DNA from: an uncultured Mycobacterium sp.
GTDB lineage: Bacteria > Actinomycetota > Actinomycetes > Mycobacteriales > Mycobacteriaceae
Direction: 5' to 3'
Length of the DNA: 64,000 nucleotides
Assembly (NCBI GenBank): GCA_900078375.1
Contig: FLQS01000004.1
Span: 62,001 to 126,000 of the forward strand
Positions within the stretch are counted from its first letter, which is position 1. Every line of letters starts with the position of its first letter. The translations under genes were made by a program, and so were the position numbers. A model generated the notes under the pieces. That model saw only the letters and a program-made list of their open reading frames with translations, was not told the DNA's origin and made no database searches. Positions 45,076 to 53,733 of the stretch are shown in pieces.

Positions 45076-46172
45076 CCGATATCCGTCCGTTCCGGATCGA
45101 CGTACCTGACGAGGTTCTCGCCGATCTGCGTGACCGGCTCGCCCGCACCAGGTGGCCCGAGCGGGAATGTGTGGACGACTGGTCCCAGGGGATTCCGCTG
45201 GACTACACCCGCGAGCTGGCTGCCTACTGGGCCGATGAATACGACTGGCGCCAGCGCGAAGCCGCGCTCAATCGGTTCGACCAGTTCGTCACCGAGATCG
45301 ACGGGCTGGACCTCCATTTCATTCATCAGCGCTCCTCGAATCCCGATGCGCTACCGCTGATCATCACGCACGGCTGGCCCGGCTCGGTGGTCGAATTCAG
45401 CAAGGTGATCGAACCGCTGACCGAAGACTTTCACGTGGTGTGCCCGTCGTTACCGGGCTACGGGTTCTCCGGCAAGCCGAGCTCGACCGGCTGGGGGATC
45501 GAGAAGATCGCGCAAGCGTGGGAAACCCTGATGGCGCGGCTGGGTTATCACCGGTACGGCGCTCAGGGTGGTGACTGGGGTGCGGCGGTGACCACGCAGA
45601 TCGGCCGCAACGGCGGGAACTGCATCGGCATTCACACGAACATGCCGGTGGCCTTCCCGAGCGGCGCGCTGGACAATCCCACGCAGGAGGAGAAGGACGC
45701 GCTCGCGGCGGGGGAGTACTACGCCAAGTCGGATTCCGGCTACTCCAAGCAGCAGTCCACTCGCCCGCAGACCCTCGGCTACGGTTTGGCCGACTCCCCG
45801 GTGGGCCAGCTGGCCTGGATCATGGAGAAGTTCTGGGCCTGGACCGACTGCGACGGCCATCCCGAAAACGTGCTCACCCGTGACGAACTGCTCGACAACG
45901 TGATGATCTATTGGGTCACCAATGCCGCAACCTCGTCGGCCCGCCTGTACTGGGAGAGCTTCCGGTCCTTCGGTGCCCAGGGCAAGGTCGAGCTGCCCAC
46001 CGGGATTGCGCGGTTCCCGAAGGAGATCATGCGTCCGCCGCGCAGCTGGTGCGAGAACAGCTACAACGTCACCCGCTGGACGGACATGCCGCGCGGCGGA
46101 CACTTCGGCGCCTTCGAGCAGCCGGAGTTGTACGTCGAGGACGTTCGCGCGTTCTTCGCCACGCTGCGCTGA
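45072..46172 (+). CDS. Epoxide hydrolase (alpha/beta hydrolase, EHN type)
   Basis: A 366-residue protein. The N-terminal EHN domain (FRIDVPDEVLADLRDRLARTRWPE, LDYTRELAAYWADEYDWR) is followed by an alpha/beta hydrolase core with the oxyanion motif HGWPGS and the nucleophile elbow GGDWGA (Asp). Ring-opening residues of the cap and a catalytic His in RGGHFGAFEQPE complete the site. It converts epoxides to diols; substrates in mycobacteria are often lipid epoxides. It is translationally coupled to the small secreted gene upstream (GTGA) and ends tail to tail with the next gene. Confidence 0.88.
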   Translation: MTDIRPFRIDVPDEVLADLRDRLARTRWPERECVDDWSQGIPLDYTRELAAYWADEYDWRQREAALNRFDQFVTEIDGLDLHFIHQRSSNPDALPLIITHGWPGSVVEFSKVIEPLTEDFHVVCPSLPGYGFSGKPSSTGWGIEKIAQAWETLMARLGYHRYGAQGGDWGAAVTTQIGRNGGNCIGIHTNMPVAFPSGALDNPTQEEKDALAAGEYYAKSDSGYSKQQSTRPQTLGYGLADSPVGQLAWIMEKFWAWTDCDGHPENVLTRDELLDNVMIYWVTNAATSSARLYWESFRSFGAQGKVELPTGIARFPKEIMRPPRSWCENSYNVTRWTDMPRGGHFGAFEQPELYVEDVRAFFATLR

Positions 46173-46173
46173 A

Positions 46174-46428
46174 TCAGGTCGGGTCGACCAGTTCGAATTC
46201 CTGGTCGAAGCGCACGTGAGCCAGTCCGCCGCGGGTGCGTCGGCCCGAGGGCAGCGTCGGGTGTTCAAGCCAGATGGACACGCCGGGAGAATCCCCATCC
46301 TCACGACGCTCGATCCGAACCACCTTCGCCGGATAGACGTAGCCGGAGTCCGGGTCGTGACAGCTGACGAACTTCCCGACGTGCTCCTGGGTCATGTCGC
46401 CGGCTTTGATCCTGGTGTTCTCGCTCAT
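46174..46428 (-). CDS. Small conserved-looking protein, unknown function
   Basis: An 84-residue, probably all-beta cytoplasmic protein (GKFVSCHDPDSGYVYPAKVVRIERRED…VSIWLEHP…LAHVRFDQEFELV), suggestive of an SH3-like or Tudor-like barrel, though I cannot name a family. ATG 46428 overlaps the TetR stop (ATGA), so it ends the operon HglS-pcd-kinase-tetR. Confidence 0.6.
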   Translation of the reverse strand: MSENTRIKAGDMTQEHVGKFVSCHDPDSGYVYPAKVVRIERREDGDSPGVSIWLEHPTLPSGRRTRGGLAHVRFDQEFELVDPT

Positions 46429-47072
46429 GCGTCGACGGCTCCGATAAGTGCGGCCGGGATGTTCGGCACTCGCTTGATGGCGTCGAGCAGGGCGTGCGCG
46501 CCCTGCTCGGCCAGGTGATTGGCGTCGACCGACGGGTCGAGGACCCGCTGGCGGCACAGTTCGAAGGTGAACGCCAGCCACGCGTACACGACCACCCTCA
46601 GGTCACGCTCGACCTTGGAGTCCAGATCCCCGTGCACCACGCCGGTGATCGCGGCCATGATGCGTTGCATCTGGCGCTCGTTGTCGACGTCGTCGATACC
46701 GCGCAGCACCGGGTCGGTGCGGCCCATCCCGATGTAGGCCGCCCACGCGCCGTGCGGATGCTCCTCGTCGTAGCGGATATAGGCCAGCACGCCGGTGCGC
46801 AGCCGATCGAACAAGGTCTGGCCCTCGGACGCCGGGGTGTTGGTGGCCTCGAACAGGCGCTCGCTCTCGGCCCGGACGACGGCGGCGAAGAACGCCCGCT
46901 TGTCGGGGAAATAGTGGTACATCAGCGCTCGCGAGACCCCGGCGCGCTCGGCGATCTCGTCGATGCGGACTTCGTCGTAGGGCCGTTGGCCGAATACCTC
47001 AGCGCCCAGGGCGAGCAGCTCGTTGCGCCGGTCATCGGGCGACAGGCGGCGACGAGCGGGTGATTCCGACAT
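46425..47072 (-). CDS. TetR family transcriptional regulator
   Basis: A 215-residue regulator. The N-terminal HTH reads RRNELLALGAEVFGQRPYDEVRIDEIAERAGVSRALMYHYFPDKRAFF; the rest is the ligand-binding helical domain. ATG 47072 (MSESPARRR) is preferred; the frame extends to 47105, which would overlap the kinase gene. M. tuberculosis has a TetR gene (Rv3295) next to lhr in the same area; whether this is the orthologue needs alignment. It lies 29 bp after the kinase stop and overlaps the next small gene. The upstream TTGTACATGTGTCAA (near 47086-47100) is an imperfect dyad that could be its own operator. Confidence 0.82.
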   Translation of the reverse strand: MSESPARRRLSPDDRRNELLALGAEVFGQRPYDEVRIDEIAERAGVSRALMYHYFPDKRAFFAAVVRAESERLFEATNTPASEGQTLFDRLRTGVLAYIRYDEEHPHGAWAAYIGMGRTDPVLRGIDDVDNERQMQRIMAAITGVVHGDLDSKVERDLRVVVYAWLAFTFELCRQRVLDPSVDANHLAEQGAHALLDAIKRVPNIPAALIGAVDA

Positions 47073-47101
47073 GCGGACATTTTGACACATGTACAACAGG
47101 G

Positions 47102-48163
47102 TCACTGCGCAAGAATGCGGTTCACCAGTTCGAGGCTGCCGAGGTCGCGGACGCCTTCGACGGCCCGGTGCAGGCCCGCACGCGTCGGTTCCTCGCCCTG
47201 GAGCTTGCGGCCGAAGGCCGCCGTGACGCCGGCCGCGATATATGCGGTGAACGCGAACAGCCGGTAGGCGTCGCGCGCATCAGCGACGCGCAGGCGAGTG
47301 ATCCCATCGGAGTTCAGGGCTTCGACGTAGGCACCGACGAGTTCTTCGTCGATAGAGCGACGCACCTCGACATCGATCGACGTGCACGCGAAGTAGGCGA
47401 GATCCTTTACCGCGGGTCCCGCGGACGCGACCTGCCAGTCGAAGAGGATCGGGCGGTCATCGACAAAGCAGATGTTGCCCAGGTGGGTGTCGCCGTGGAT
47501 GAGGGAGTGTGGGTGCGTCTTCATCAGCCGGGCGATCGCCCACCGGTTCTTGATCAGCATCCCCGCCCGCTGACGGAAATCCGGGGGAACGATGTCGTTG
47601 AACGCCTTGGGAATTGTTCGCAACAGATGCCAGGAGTGGGGTCCCAGCCGGGTACTGCGCGATGCCGACATGCTCAGCGGCGCCAGATCGCCTGCCACGA
47701 ATCGGTCGGTCATCCAGAACCGTTGGTGCAGGCTGCCGAGTGTTCGGGCGACGGCGAGGGCCTGTGCGGCCGTGGCGCCCGCTGCCAGCGGGACGAAGAG
47801 TGCGTCGCGCTCGGTGAGGTCCTCCATGATGACGATCGCCCGGCCGCTGCGGCGATCGCCCGCCGTCCCGTACACCTGTGGCACGATGTCGGCCAGCTCG
47901 CGGCCCACCAGTCGGTAGACCTCGGCTTCGTTACACGCCAGGTTCATGAACCGATTGAAGAACCGTTCGGCGGGCCGCAGCGGCGCGAGCTTGACGAATG
48001 CGGTGCGTGGAAGATCCTCCTGCCCAACGATTTCCAGCCTGGCGCGCAATGCGGTGCCATGGTCCTCGTCGAGCGCGCGGACAGCGGTGACGTCGGTTCG
48101 CGAGGTGAGCGCACGAACCGCGACGACGTCGATGTCGGCTGGGCGCCGGGGCACGACGATCAC
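47102..48163 (-). CDS. Aminoglycoside phosphotransferase-fold kinase
   Basis: A 353-residue protein of the APH/choline-kinase superfamily. The catalytic loop is SLIHGDTHLGNICF (HxD…N) and the metal motif LFDWQVAS (DxD-equivalent), with TAFVKL (ATP-binding Lys) and NEAEVYRLV (Glu helix) in the N-lobe and VIMEDL as hinge. GTG 48163 overlaps the pcd stop (GTGA). These kinases phosphorylate small hydroxylated molecules; the substrate here is unknown. Its place in a lysine-degradation operon suggests a small-molecule rather than antibiotic role, which is inference. Confidence 0.8.
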   Translation of the reverse strand: MIVVPRRPADIDVVAVRALTSRTDVTAVRALDEDHGTALRARLEIVGQEDLPRTAFVKLAPLRPAERFFNRFMNLACNEAEVYRLVGRELADIVPQVYGTAGDRRSGRAIVIMEDLTERDALFVPLAAGATAAQALAVARTLGSLHQRFWMTDRFVAGDLAPLSMSASRSTRLGPHSWHLLRTIPKAFNDIVPPDFRQRAGMLIKNRWAIARLMKTHPHSLIHGDTHLGNICFVDDRPILFDWQVASAGPAVKDLAYFACTSIDVEVRRSIDEELVGAYVEALNSDGITRLRVADARDAYRLFAFTAYIAAGVTAAFGRKLQGEEPTRAGLHRAVEGVRDLGSLELVNRILAQ

Positions 48164-49707
48164 CCGAAGTGCACGCCCTGAGCCAGCGGTAGCTCCGAGG
48201 AATAGTTGACGGTGTTCGTGGCGCGCCGCATGTAGTTTTTCCATGCATCGGAGCCCGACTCGCGGCCACCGCCGGTTTCTTTTTCACCGCCGAACGCACC
48301 GCCGATCTCGGCGCCCGAGGTGCCGATGTTGACGTTGGCGATCCCGCAGTCCGAGCCGTCGGCGGCCAGGAAGCGCTCAGCCTCCCGGACATCGGTAGTG
48401 AAGATCGCCGACGAGAGGCCCTGCGGCACAGCATTGTTCAGCGCAATCGCCTCGTCGAGCGTATCGTAGGTCAGCACGTAGAGGATCGGCGCGAACGTCT
48501 CGTGGTGCACGATGTCGGTCTGGGCGGGCATCCGCACGACGGCGGGCTCGACGTAGAAGGCCTCGCTGGCACCGTCGACGTGGTGGCGCTGGCCGCCGAT
48601 GACCTCACCGCCGTCGGCGCTGGCCTGCTCCAGGGCGCCGACCATGTCCCGGTAGGCGGTCTCGTGGATCAGCGGCCCGACGAGTACTCCCTCGGCCGCC
48701 GGATCGCCGATCGACAGCGTGCGGTAGGCGGCGGCGATCCGCTCGACGAGGGCATCGGCCACTGAGGAATGCGCGATCAGCCGCCGCAATGTGGTGCAGC
48801 GCTGGCCAGCGGTACCCGCCGCGGAGAAGACAATGGCTCGGACAGCCAAATCCAGGTCGGCAGAAGGTGTTACGACGGCAGCGTTGTTGCCGCCGAGTTC
48901 CAGCAGCACCCGGCCGAACCGTTCGGCGACGCGGGGGCCGACCTGCCGGCCCATCCGTACTGAACCGGTGGCCGACACCAATGCCACCCGCGGATCGTCG
49001 ACCAGGGTCTCGCCGACCTCGCGGCCGCCGAGCACCAGCCGACTCAGGTGCGCAGGCGCGCCGACATCAGCGGCGGCCCGCTCGATCAGTGCCTGACAGG
49101 CGATCGCGGTCAGCGGGGTGAGCTCAGAAGGCTTCCACACCACCGTGTCCCCGCACACCAGCGCCACGGCGGCGTTCCAGGCCCATACCGCCACCGGGAA
49201 ATTGAACGCGGTCACCACACCGACCACCCCGAGCGGATGCCAGGTTTCCATCATGCGATGGCCCGGGCGCTCGGACGCGATGGTCAGGCCGTACAGCTGG
49301 CGCGACAGGCCGAGCGCGAAATCGCAGATGTCGATCATTTCCTGGACTTCGCCGAGGGCCTCCGAGGTGATCTTGCCCGCCTCGACGGTCACCAGGGTGG
49401 CCACGTCGGCCTTGTGCTCGCGCAGCAACTCGCCCAGTCGCGCGACCAGTTGGCCCCGCACCGGGGCGGGGGTGGTGCGCCAGGTTGAAAATGCCTGTGC
49501 TGCTTCGTCGATCGCAACTCGGGTCTGCTCGGGTGTGGTCTCGGCGACGGTGAACAGGATGTCACCGGTGACCGGCGTGCTTGCCTGTAGGCCGTGCACC
49601 CCGGGCTCAGCAAGGTCGGTGCGGACACCGATCGCGTCGTATGCGGCGCGCACGGTGGCGCGCAACTCCGCGGCGGTGGGCAGTGCGGTGGCGGTGGTGG
49701 TGCTCAT
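48160..49707 (-). CDS. pcd: L-aminoadipate-semialdehyde (piperideine-6-carboxylate) dehydrogenase
   Basis: A 515-residue aldehyde dehydrogenase. The NAD-binding VVGVVTAFNFPVAVWAWNAA and VVWKPSELTP, the catalytic Glu in LLELGGNNAAVV, the catalytic Cys in GTAGQRCTTLRR and EIGGAFGGEKETGGGRESGSDAWKNYMRR are all complete. The last segment is characteristic of the ALDH7/Pcd group. It oxidises the semialdehyde made by Lat to L-2-aminoadipate. ATG 49707 overlaps the stop of the HglS-like gene. It matches Rv3293 in position, slightly longer at the N-terminus. Confidence 0.92.
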   Translation of the reverse strand: MSTTTATALPTAAELRATVRAAYDAIGVRTDLAEPGVHGLQASTPVTGDILFTVAETTPEQTRVAIDEAAQAFSTWRTTPAPVRGQLVARLGELLREHKADVATLVTVEAGKITSEALGEVQEMIDICDFALGLSRQLYGLTIASERPGHRMMETWHPLGVVGVVTAFNFPVAVWAWNAAVALVCGDTVVWKPSELTPLTAIACQALIERAAADVGAPAHLSRLVLGGREVGETLVDDPRVALVSATGSVRMGRQVGPRVAERFGRVLLELGGNNAAVVTPSADLDLAVRAIVFSAAGTAGQRCTTLRRLIAHSSVADALVERIAAAYRTLSIGDPAAEGVLVGPLIHETAYRDMVGALEQASADGGEVIGGQRHHVDGASEAFYVEPAVVRMPAQTDIVHHETFAPILYVLTYDTLDEAIALNNAVPQGLSSAIFTTDVREAERFLAADGSDCGIANVNIGTSGAEIGGAFGGEKETGGGRESGSDAWKNYMRRATNTVNYSSELPLAQGVHFG

Positions 49708-50948
49708 GCTGGGGTCTCCTGGGCGGTCGCGTCGTAGAGGTCGTACGGGTCGTGGATATGGCGGCCGATCGTGCCGGCCATCCACTCGATGTCGTAGCCG
49801 GATTCATCTGCCACGGCGGCGGCTTCGGTGTCGGCGTCGAGATTGGACCGGAAGATCCCGGCCGCTGACGCGGGCAGGAAGTCCTCGTACACCACCGGCG
49901 CTTCAACGTCGCCGCGGTGGTAGTAGGCCAAACCTGCCGACGCCATCTCGTCGTCGGAGGTGGGGAAGTAGTCGCCCCACACCCCGGCCGGATCCGTGCT
50001 TGCCATCGCGGCGTCGTAGCGTTCGCGGCCCTTGCGGGTGAGTGCGACACCGCGGGCTTCCACCTCGCCGAAGCGGACCCGCAGCGTACCGTCGGTGACG
50101 CTGCCATCGGCTTCCCGTAGGCGGCGCGGCTCGGCGAGCGCGCGGAAAGATGTCTGTCGCAACAGAACAGCGGGGCTGTCGCAGTGCGGCGGTCCCTGGA
50201 TCGCATCGATCATCGTGATTCCGCGTTCGGTCATCCGCCGGTACAGGTCGTCGATGTCGAGGACTCGGGGGGTCAGGTGGTTGATGTGGGTGGTCGGCAC
50301 CCCGGCGATGTCGGCGGCGACAGCCGACACCTCGGTCAGTTCGGCATACCAGGCGCGGTCGACTGGCTCGCGGGACAGCGCGAACGCGCTCACCGCCCGC
50401 GTCACGAAGTCGTCCGCGGTATCGGCGTCGCAGCCGCCGTCGGCCGCGATCCGGCGCGCGCCGTCGATCAGGTCGGGATCGAACAGTGTTCGCCGGCGCA
50501 AGTATTCGTCGACCCGTCGGCGAAGGTCGGTGTCGAAGAACCGGCCATCCCTGGTGGCCAGCATTGAGGTGAACACCCGGAACGGGTTGCGCGCCAACTC
50601 CGTGGCATCCACCGGCCGGAAGGCAGTTGATACCACCGGAACGGGTGAAGCGGCCTCACGCAGGTCGTAGTAGCCGACCGGGTACATGCCGAAGGCTGCG
50701 AAAAGGTCTGCGACATCGGTCAATTCGCCCGGTGTCCCGACCCGGATCGCGCCGTGGCGTTCGGCGGTGACCCGCTCGATCGATCCGAGCCGCTCGGCCT
50801 GGGGGTGGGTGGCCACATAGTCGCGGTTGACGGCCTCGCTGACCTCGACGAGCGTGGTGTACGCCGGAACCTCGCTGCCGTACATCGCCGATAGCGCCGC
50901 GGCGAAGCGGGCCCGCAGCTGCCAGATCGCGACGTCGGGTGCGTTCAT
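49704..50948 (-). CDS. DUF1338 / HglS-like 2-oxoadipate dioxygenase/decarboxylase
   Basis: A 414-residue protein (M. tuberculosis Rv3292 is 415). The stretches AAFGMYPVGYYDLREAASPVPVVSTAFRP and ARNPFRVFTSML are typical of the DUF1338/YdcJ family. Candidate metal ligands are His in THINHLTPR and Glu in FGEVEARG. In Pseudomonas HglS converts 2-oxoadipate to D-2-hydroxyglutarate in lysine catabolism, an exact fit to the neighbours lat and pcd. ATG 50948 is the family start; it is divergent from lrpA by 30 bp. The call for this protein is by family and context. Confidence 0.82.
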   Translation of the reverse strand: MNAPDVAIWQLRARFAAALSAMYGSEVPAYTTLVEVSEAVNRDYVATHPQAERLGSIERVTAERHGAIRVGTPGELTDVADLFAAFGMYPVGYYDLREAASPVPVVSTAFRPVDATELARNPFRVFTSMLATRDGRFFDTDLRRRVDEYLRRRTLFDPDLIDGARRIAADGGCDADTADDFVTRAVSAFALSREPVDRAWYAELTEVSAVAADIAGVPTTHINHLTPRVLDIDDLYRRMTERGITMIDAIQGPPHCDSPAVLLRQTSFRALAEPRRLREADGSVTDGTLRVRFGEVEARGVALTRKGRERYDAAMASTDPAGVWGDYFPTSDDEMASAGLAYYHRGDVEAPVVYEDFLPASAAGIFRSNLDADTEAAAVADESGYDIEWMAGTIGRHIHDPYDLYDATAQETPA

Positions 50949-50966
50949 GAAACACCGGTCCTGGGA

Positions 50967-50978
50967 TAGTCTGCGGCG
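50967..50978 (+). promoter_or_regulatory. Leaderless promoter of lrpA
   Basis: TAGTCT (50967-50972) ends 6 nt before ATG 50979, within the 30-bp gap to the divergent HglS-like gene. Confidence 0.5.
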
Positions 50979-51452
50979 ATGGCGGACAGCGCAGAGCCGA
51001 CGCACGGTCTCGATGAGATCGATCGCACGCTGGTGCGTGAGCTCGTCGCTGACGGCAGGGCCACGCTGGCCGAACTCGCCGCCGCCACGGGGCTGTCGGT
51101 CTCGGCGGTGCAATCGAGGGTGCGGCGTCTGGAGTCCCGGGGTGTGGTGACCGGGTACAGCGCCCGGGTGGACCCCGAGGCGTTCGGGCACCTGTTGTCG
51201 GCGTTCGTGGCGATCACCCCTCTCGATCCTTCCCAACCCGATGATGCCCCCACCCGGCTGGAACACATCGCCGAAATCGAGGCGTGTTATTCGGTGGCAG
51301 GCGAGGAGAGCTACGTCCTGTTCGTGCGTGTCAAGTCGCCGCGGGCGTTGGAGGGCCTGCTGCAACAGATCCGGACAGCCGCGAACGTGCGTACTCGGAG
51401 CACCATCATCCTCAATACATTTTACAGTGAACGGGTATCACTGCCGGAATAA
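50979..51452 (+). CDS. lrpA: Lrp/AsnC family regulator
   Basis: A 157-residue feast/famine regulator. The N-terminal HTH reads LDEIDRTLVRELVADGRATLAELAAATGLSVSAVQSRVRRLESRGVV and the C-terminal RAM effector domain runs from AFVAITPLDPSQ to ILNTFYSERV. It lies directly before lat; in M. tuberculosis LrpA (Rv3291c) controls lat and responds to amino acids and starvation. A perfect palindrome over the lat promoter is a likely target. Confidence 0.92.
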   Translation: MADSAEPTHGLDEIDRTLVRELVADGRATLAELAAATGLSVSAVQSRVRRLESRGVVTGYSARVDPEAFGHLLSAFVAITPLDPSQPDDAPTRLEHIAEIEACYSVAGEESYVLFVRVKSPRALEGLLQQIRTAANVRTRSTIILNTFYSERVSLPE

Positions 51453-51470
51453 TTCAAGCACGGCGCTAGG

Positions 51471-51500
51471 ATATCGTAAAAATTACGATATGATCGACTC
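51471..51500 (+). promoter_or_regulatory. lat promoter with candidate LrpA operator
   Basis: ATATCGTA (51471-51478) and TACGATAT (51484-51491) form a perfect 8-bp inverted repeat with a 5-nt A-rich centre. The right arm contributes the first bases of the -10 element TATGAT (51489-51494), which ends 6 nt before the lat ATG, so a bound dimer would sit on the promoter of a leaderless lat mRNA. Confidence 0.65.
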
Positions 51501-52871
51501 ATGACGGAACTCTTGTCGCGAGACGACGTAGTGTCGGTGTCCATCGGCGACCGGCGCAGCGCCGTCGAACCCGGGGACGTCCGTACCGTTCTGGCCCGCA
51601 GCATCCTGGCCGACGGGCTCGACCTGATCCTCGACCTGGAGCGGTCGTCGGGCTCGTGTCTGGTCGACGCCCGCGACGGCACGCGGTACCTCGACATGTT
51701 CACGTTCTTCGCGTCTTCGGCGCTGGGCATGAACCATCCCGCGCTGGCCGGCGACGTGGCGTTCCGCGCTGAGCTGGCCCAGGCCGCGATCAACAAACCG
51801 TCGAACTCCGATGTCTATACCGTGCCGATGGCGCGCTTCGTCGATACGTTCGCCCGGGTGCTCGGCGATCCCGACCTGCCGCACCTGTTCTTCGTCGACG
51901 GTGGCGCCCTGGCGGTGGAGAACGCCCTCAAGGTGGCTTTCGACTGGAAGAGCAGGCACAACGAGGCCCGGGGGATCGACCCCGCGCTCGGCACCCGGGT
52001 CCTGCACCTGCGCGGCGCCTTTCACGGCCGCAGCGGCTACACGCTGTCGCTGACCAACACCGACCCCGTGAAGGTGGCGCGGTTCCCCAAATTCGACTGG
52101 CCGCGCATCGATGCCCCGTACGTGCGCCCCGGCTTGGATGGTCGAGCTATGGATGCGCTGGAGGCCGAGTCGCTGCGCCAGGCCCGCGCGGCATTCGAAG
52201 CCCACCCGCACGACATTGCCTGCTTCATCGCCGAACCCATTCAGGGCGAGGGCGGCGACCGGCACTTCCGGCCACAGTTCTTCGGCGCGATGCGCGCCCT
52301 GTGCGACGAGTACGACGCGCTGATGATCGCCGACGAGGTGCAGACCGGCTGCGGCATCACCGGCACCGCGTGGGCCTACCAACAGCTCGGCTTCACCCCG
52401 GACGTGGTGGCGTTCGGCAAGAAGACGCAGGTGTGCGGCGTCATGGCCGGCCGTCGGGTCGACGACGTCGCCGACAACGTCTTCGCCGTCAGCTCCCGGA
52501 TCAACTCGACCTGGGGCGGCAATCTCGTCGACATGGTGCGTTCGCGCCGGATCCTTGAGGTCATCGAGGCCGACGGGCTGTTCGCCAACGCGGCCGAGAT
52601 GGGCGCGTACCTGCTAGCCGGCCTCCGTGAACTCGCCCGCCAGCTGCCCGACGCCGTCCGCGACGTGCGCGGCCGGGGACTGATGTGCGCGTTCAGCCTG
52701 CCCACTGCGGAGCATCGCGACGCCGTGCTCGGTGCGCTGTGGGACCGCGGTGTGATCATGCTCGGCAGCGGTCCGGACAGCGTGCGGTTCCGCCCGGCGC
52801 TCACTGTGACGCGTTCGGAGATCGACCGCGCGCTGGCCGCCTTGAGAGAGGTATTGCCCGCGGCGGTCTAG
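51501..52871 (+). CDS. lat: L-lysine 6-aminotransferase
   Basis: A 456-residue class III PLP aminotransferase. VDGGALAVENALKVAFDWK (PLP phosphate loop), LRGAFHGRSGYTLS, IAEPIQGEGGDRHF and MIADEVQTGCGITGTAW (Asp near the pyridine N) precede the Schiff-base Lys in VVAFGKKTQVCG. INSTWGGNLVDMVR is a Lat signature. It transfers the epsilon-amino group of lysine to 2-oxoglutarate, giving the semialdehyde used by Pcd. The M. tuberculosis enzyme is strongly induced in persistence models. Start ATG 51501 is fixed by the adjacent -10 box. Confidence 0.95.
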   Translation: MTELLSRDDVVSVSIGDRRSAVEPGDVRTVLARSILADGLDLILDLERSSGSCLVDARDGTRYLDMFTFFASSALGMNHPALAGDVAFRAELAQAAINKPSNSDVYTVPMARFVDTFARVLGDPDLPHLFFVDGGALAVENALKVAFDWKSRHNEARGIDPALGTRVLHLRGAFHGRSGYTLSLTNTDPVKVARFPKFDWPRIDAPYVRPGLDGRAMDALEAESLRQARAAFEAHPHDIACFIAEPIQGEGGDRHFRPQFFGAMRALCDEYDALMIADEVQTGCGITGTAWAYQQLGFTPDVVAFGKKTQVCGVMAGRRVDDVADNVFAVSSRINSTWGGNLVDMVRSRRILEVIEADGLFANAAEMGAYLLAGLRELARQLPDAVRDVRGRGLMCAFSLPTAEHRDAVLGALWDRGVIMLGSGPDSVRFRPALTVTRSEIDRALAALREVLPAAV

Positions 52872-52881
52872 CATTCGGGGA

Positions 52882-53556
52882 ATGCGGCTGCCCCCGGTCC
52901 TCGGCGCGGCGGCGGTGGTGCTCGCCGGGTGCGCGCAGACCGTCGCGGGCAGCCCGGTGTCCAACCCGGCGCAAGGCATCAAGCCACTGCGCGCCGACGA
53001 CACCGAGCAGGTTCTGATCGGCCCGGCTCAGCTGCACGACATCGTCGGGGTCAAACTGCAGACCGATGCCGATCAGACCCGGCCCATCCCCGGATCCTCT
53101 GCTGTACCGGCATGTTCGGCGCTCGATGCCGCCGGAATGGCCGCGTTCCTCGGAGAGAAGTGGCTGGGACTGCACGTCATGCTGTTCACCGACGGCGACC
53201 GGCACGACCACGTTGTCGCCGAGGCCGTCGCGATCTATCCCGAAGCGGGGTCGGCGGCGGCGCAGTTCGCCACCGGCACCAAGAACGCCAAGGCCTGTGA
53301 CGGTCAACGGGCCTTGAGCAGCGGCGGGGACGCCGCGTGGAAGTTCACCGTGCCCGAGATCAACGCCGACACCGTGCGCTGGAACAAGCAGCAAATCGGC
53401 ATTCCGTTCGACTGGACCTGCTATGCGGAGGCCAGGCTGCGCAATAACGCCATCGTGCAGGCGATGGCCTGCCAGGGCGACGACGGCGGCCAGGTCACCG
53501 TGACGAGGATGACCGACCAGATGTCGGCGAGCGTCTGGGAGCTATCCGGGCGCTGA
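52882..53556 (+). CDS. Lipoprotein with PknH-like extracellular sensor domain
   Basis: A 224-residue lipoprotein. The signal peptide ends in the lipobox VLAGC (lipidated Cys17). The mature part (IGPAQLHDIVGVKLQ, AVPACSALDAAGMAAFLGEKW, AKACDGQRALSS, DWTCYAEARLRNNAIVQAMACQG) shows the paired cysteines of the PknH-type sensor domain found in several Lpp/Lpq lipoproteins. Ligand unknown. The lat stop TAG begins TAGCAT (52869-52874), 7 nt before ATG 52882, so it may have its own leaderless promoter. Confidence 0.82.
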   Translation: MRLPPVLGAAAVVLAGCAQTVAGSPVSNPAQGIKPLRADDTEQVLIGPAQLHDIVGVKLQTDADQTRPIPGSSAVPACSALDAAGMAAFLGEKWLGLHVMLFTDGDRHDHVVAEAVAIYPEAGSAAAQFATGTKNAKACDGQRALSSGGDAAWKFTVPEINADTVRWNKQQIGIPFDWTCYAEARLRNNAIVQAMACQGDDGGQVTVTRMTDQMSASVWELSGR

Positions 53557-53733
53557 CCGATTCGGCTGTCGCTCAACATCTTTAGGACCGCTCTTGTCGG
53601 GCAGTCAGCAAACATGCAGGAAGCTCAGGTGGGGATTGTCGACGGCTGCCACGGCCGCCACTACGGTTCCCGGGGTACGGCCTGGCACGTCGCCGGGACG
53701 GTCCTGCTGATCCGCACCGCGGTCACGCTGGCA

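Noticed and set aside
47086..47100. TTGTACATGTGTCAA as a firm TetR operator
   Set aside because: Only the outer TTG/CAA and the central ACATGT are symmetric; too imperfect to call a separate site, so it is only mentioned with the tetR gene.
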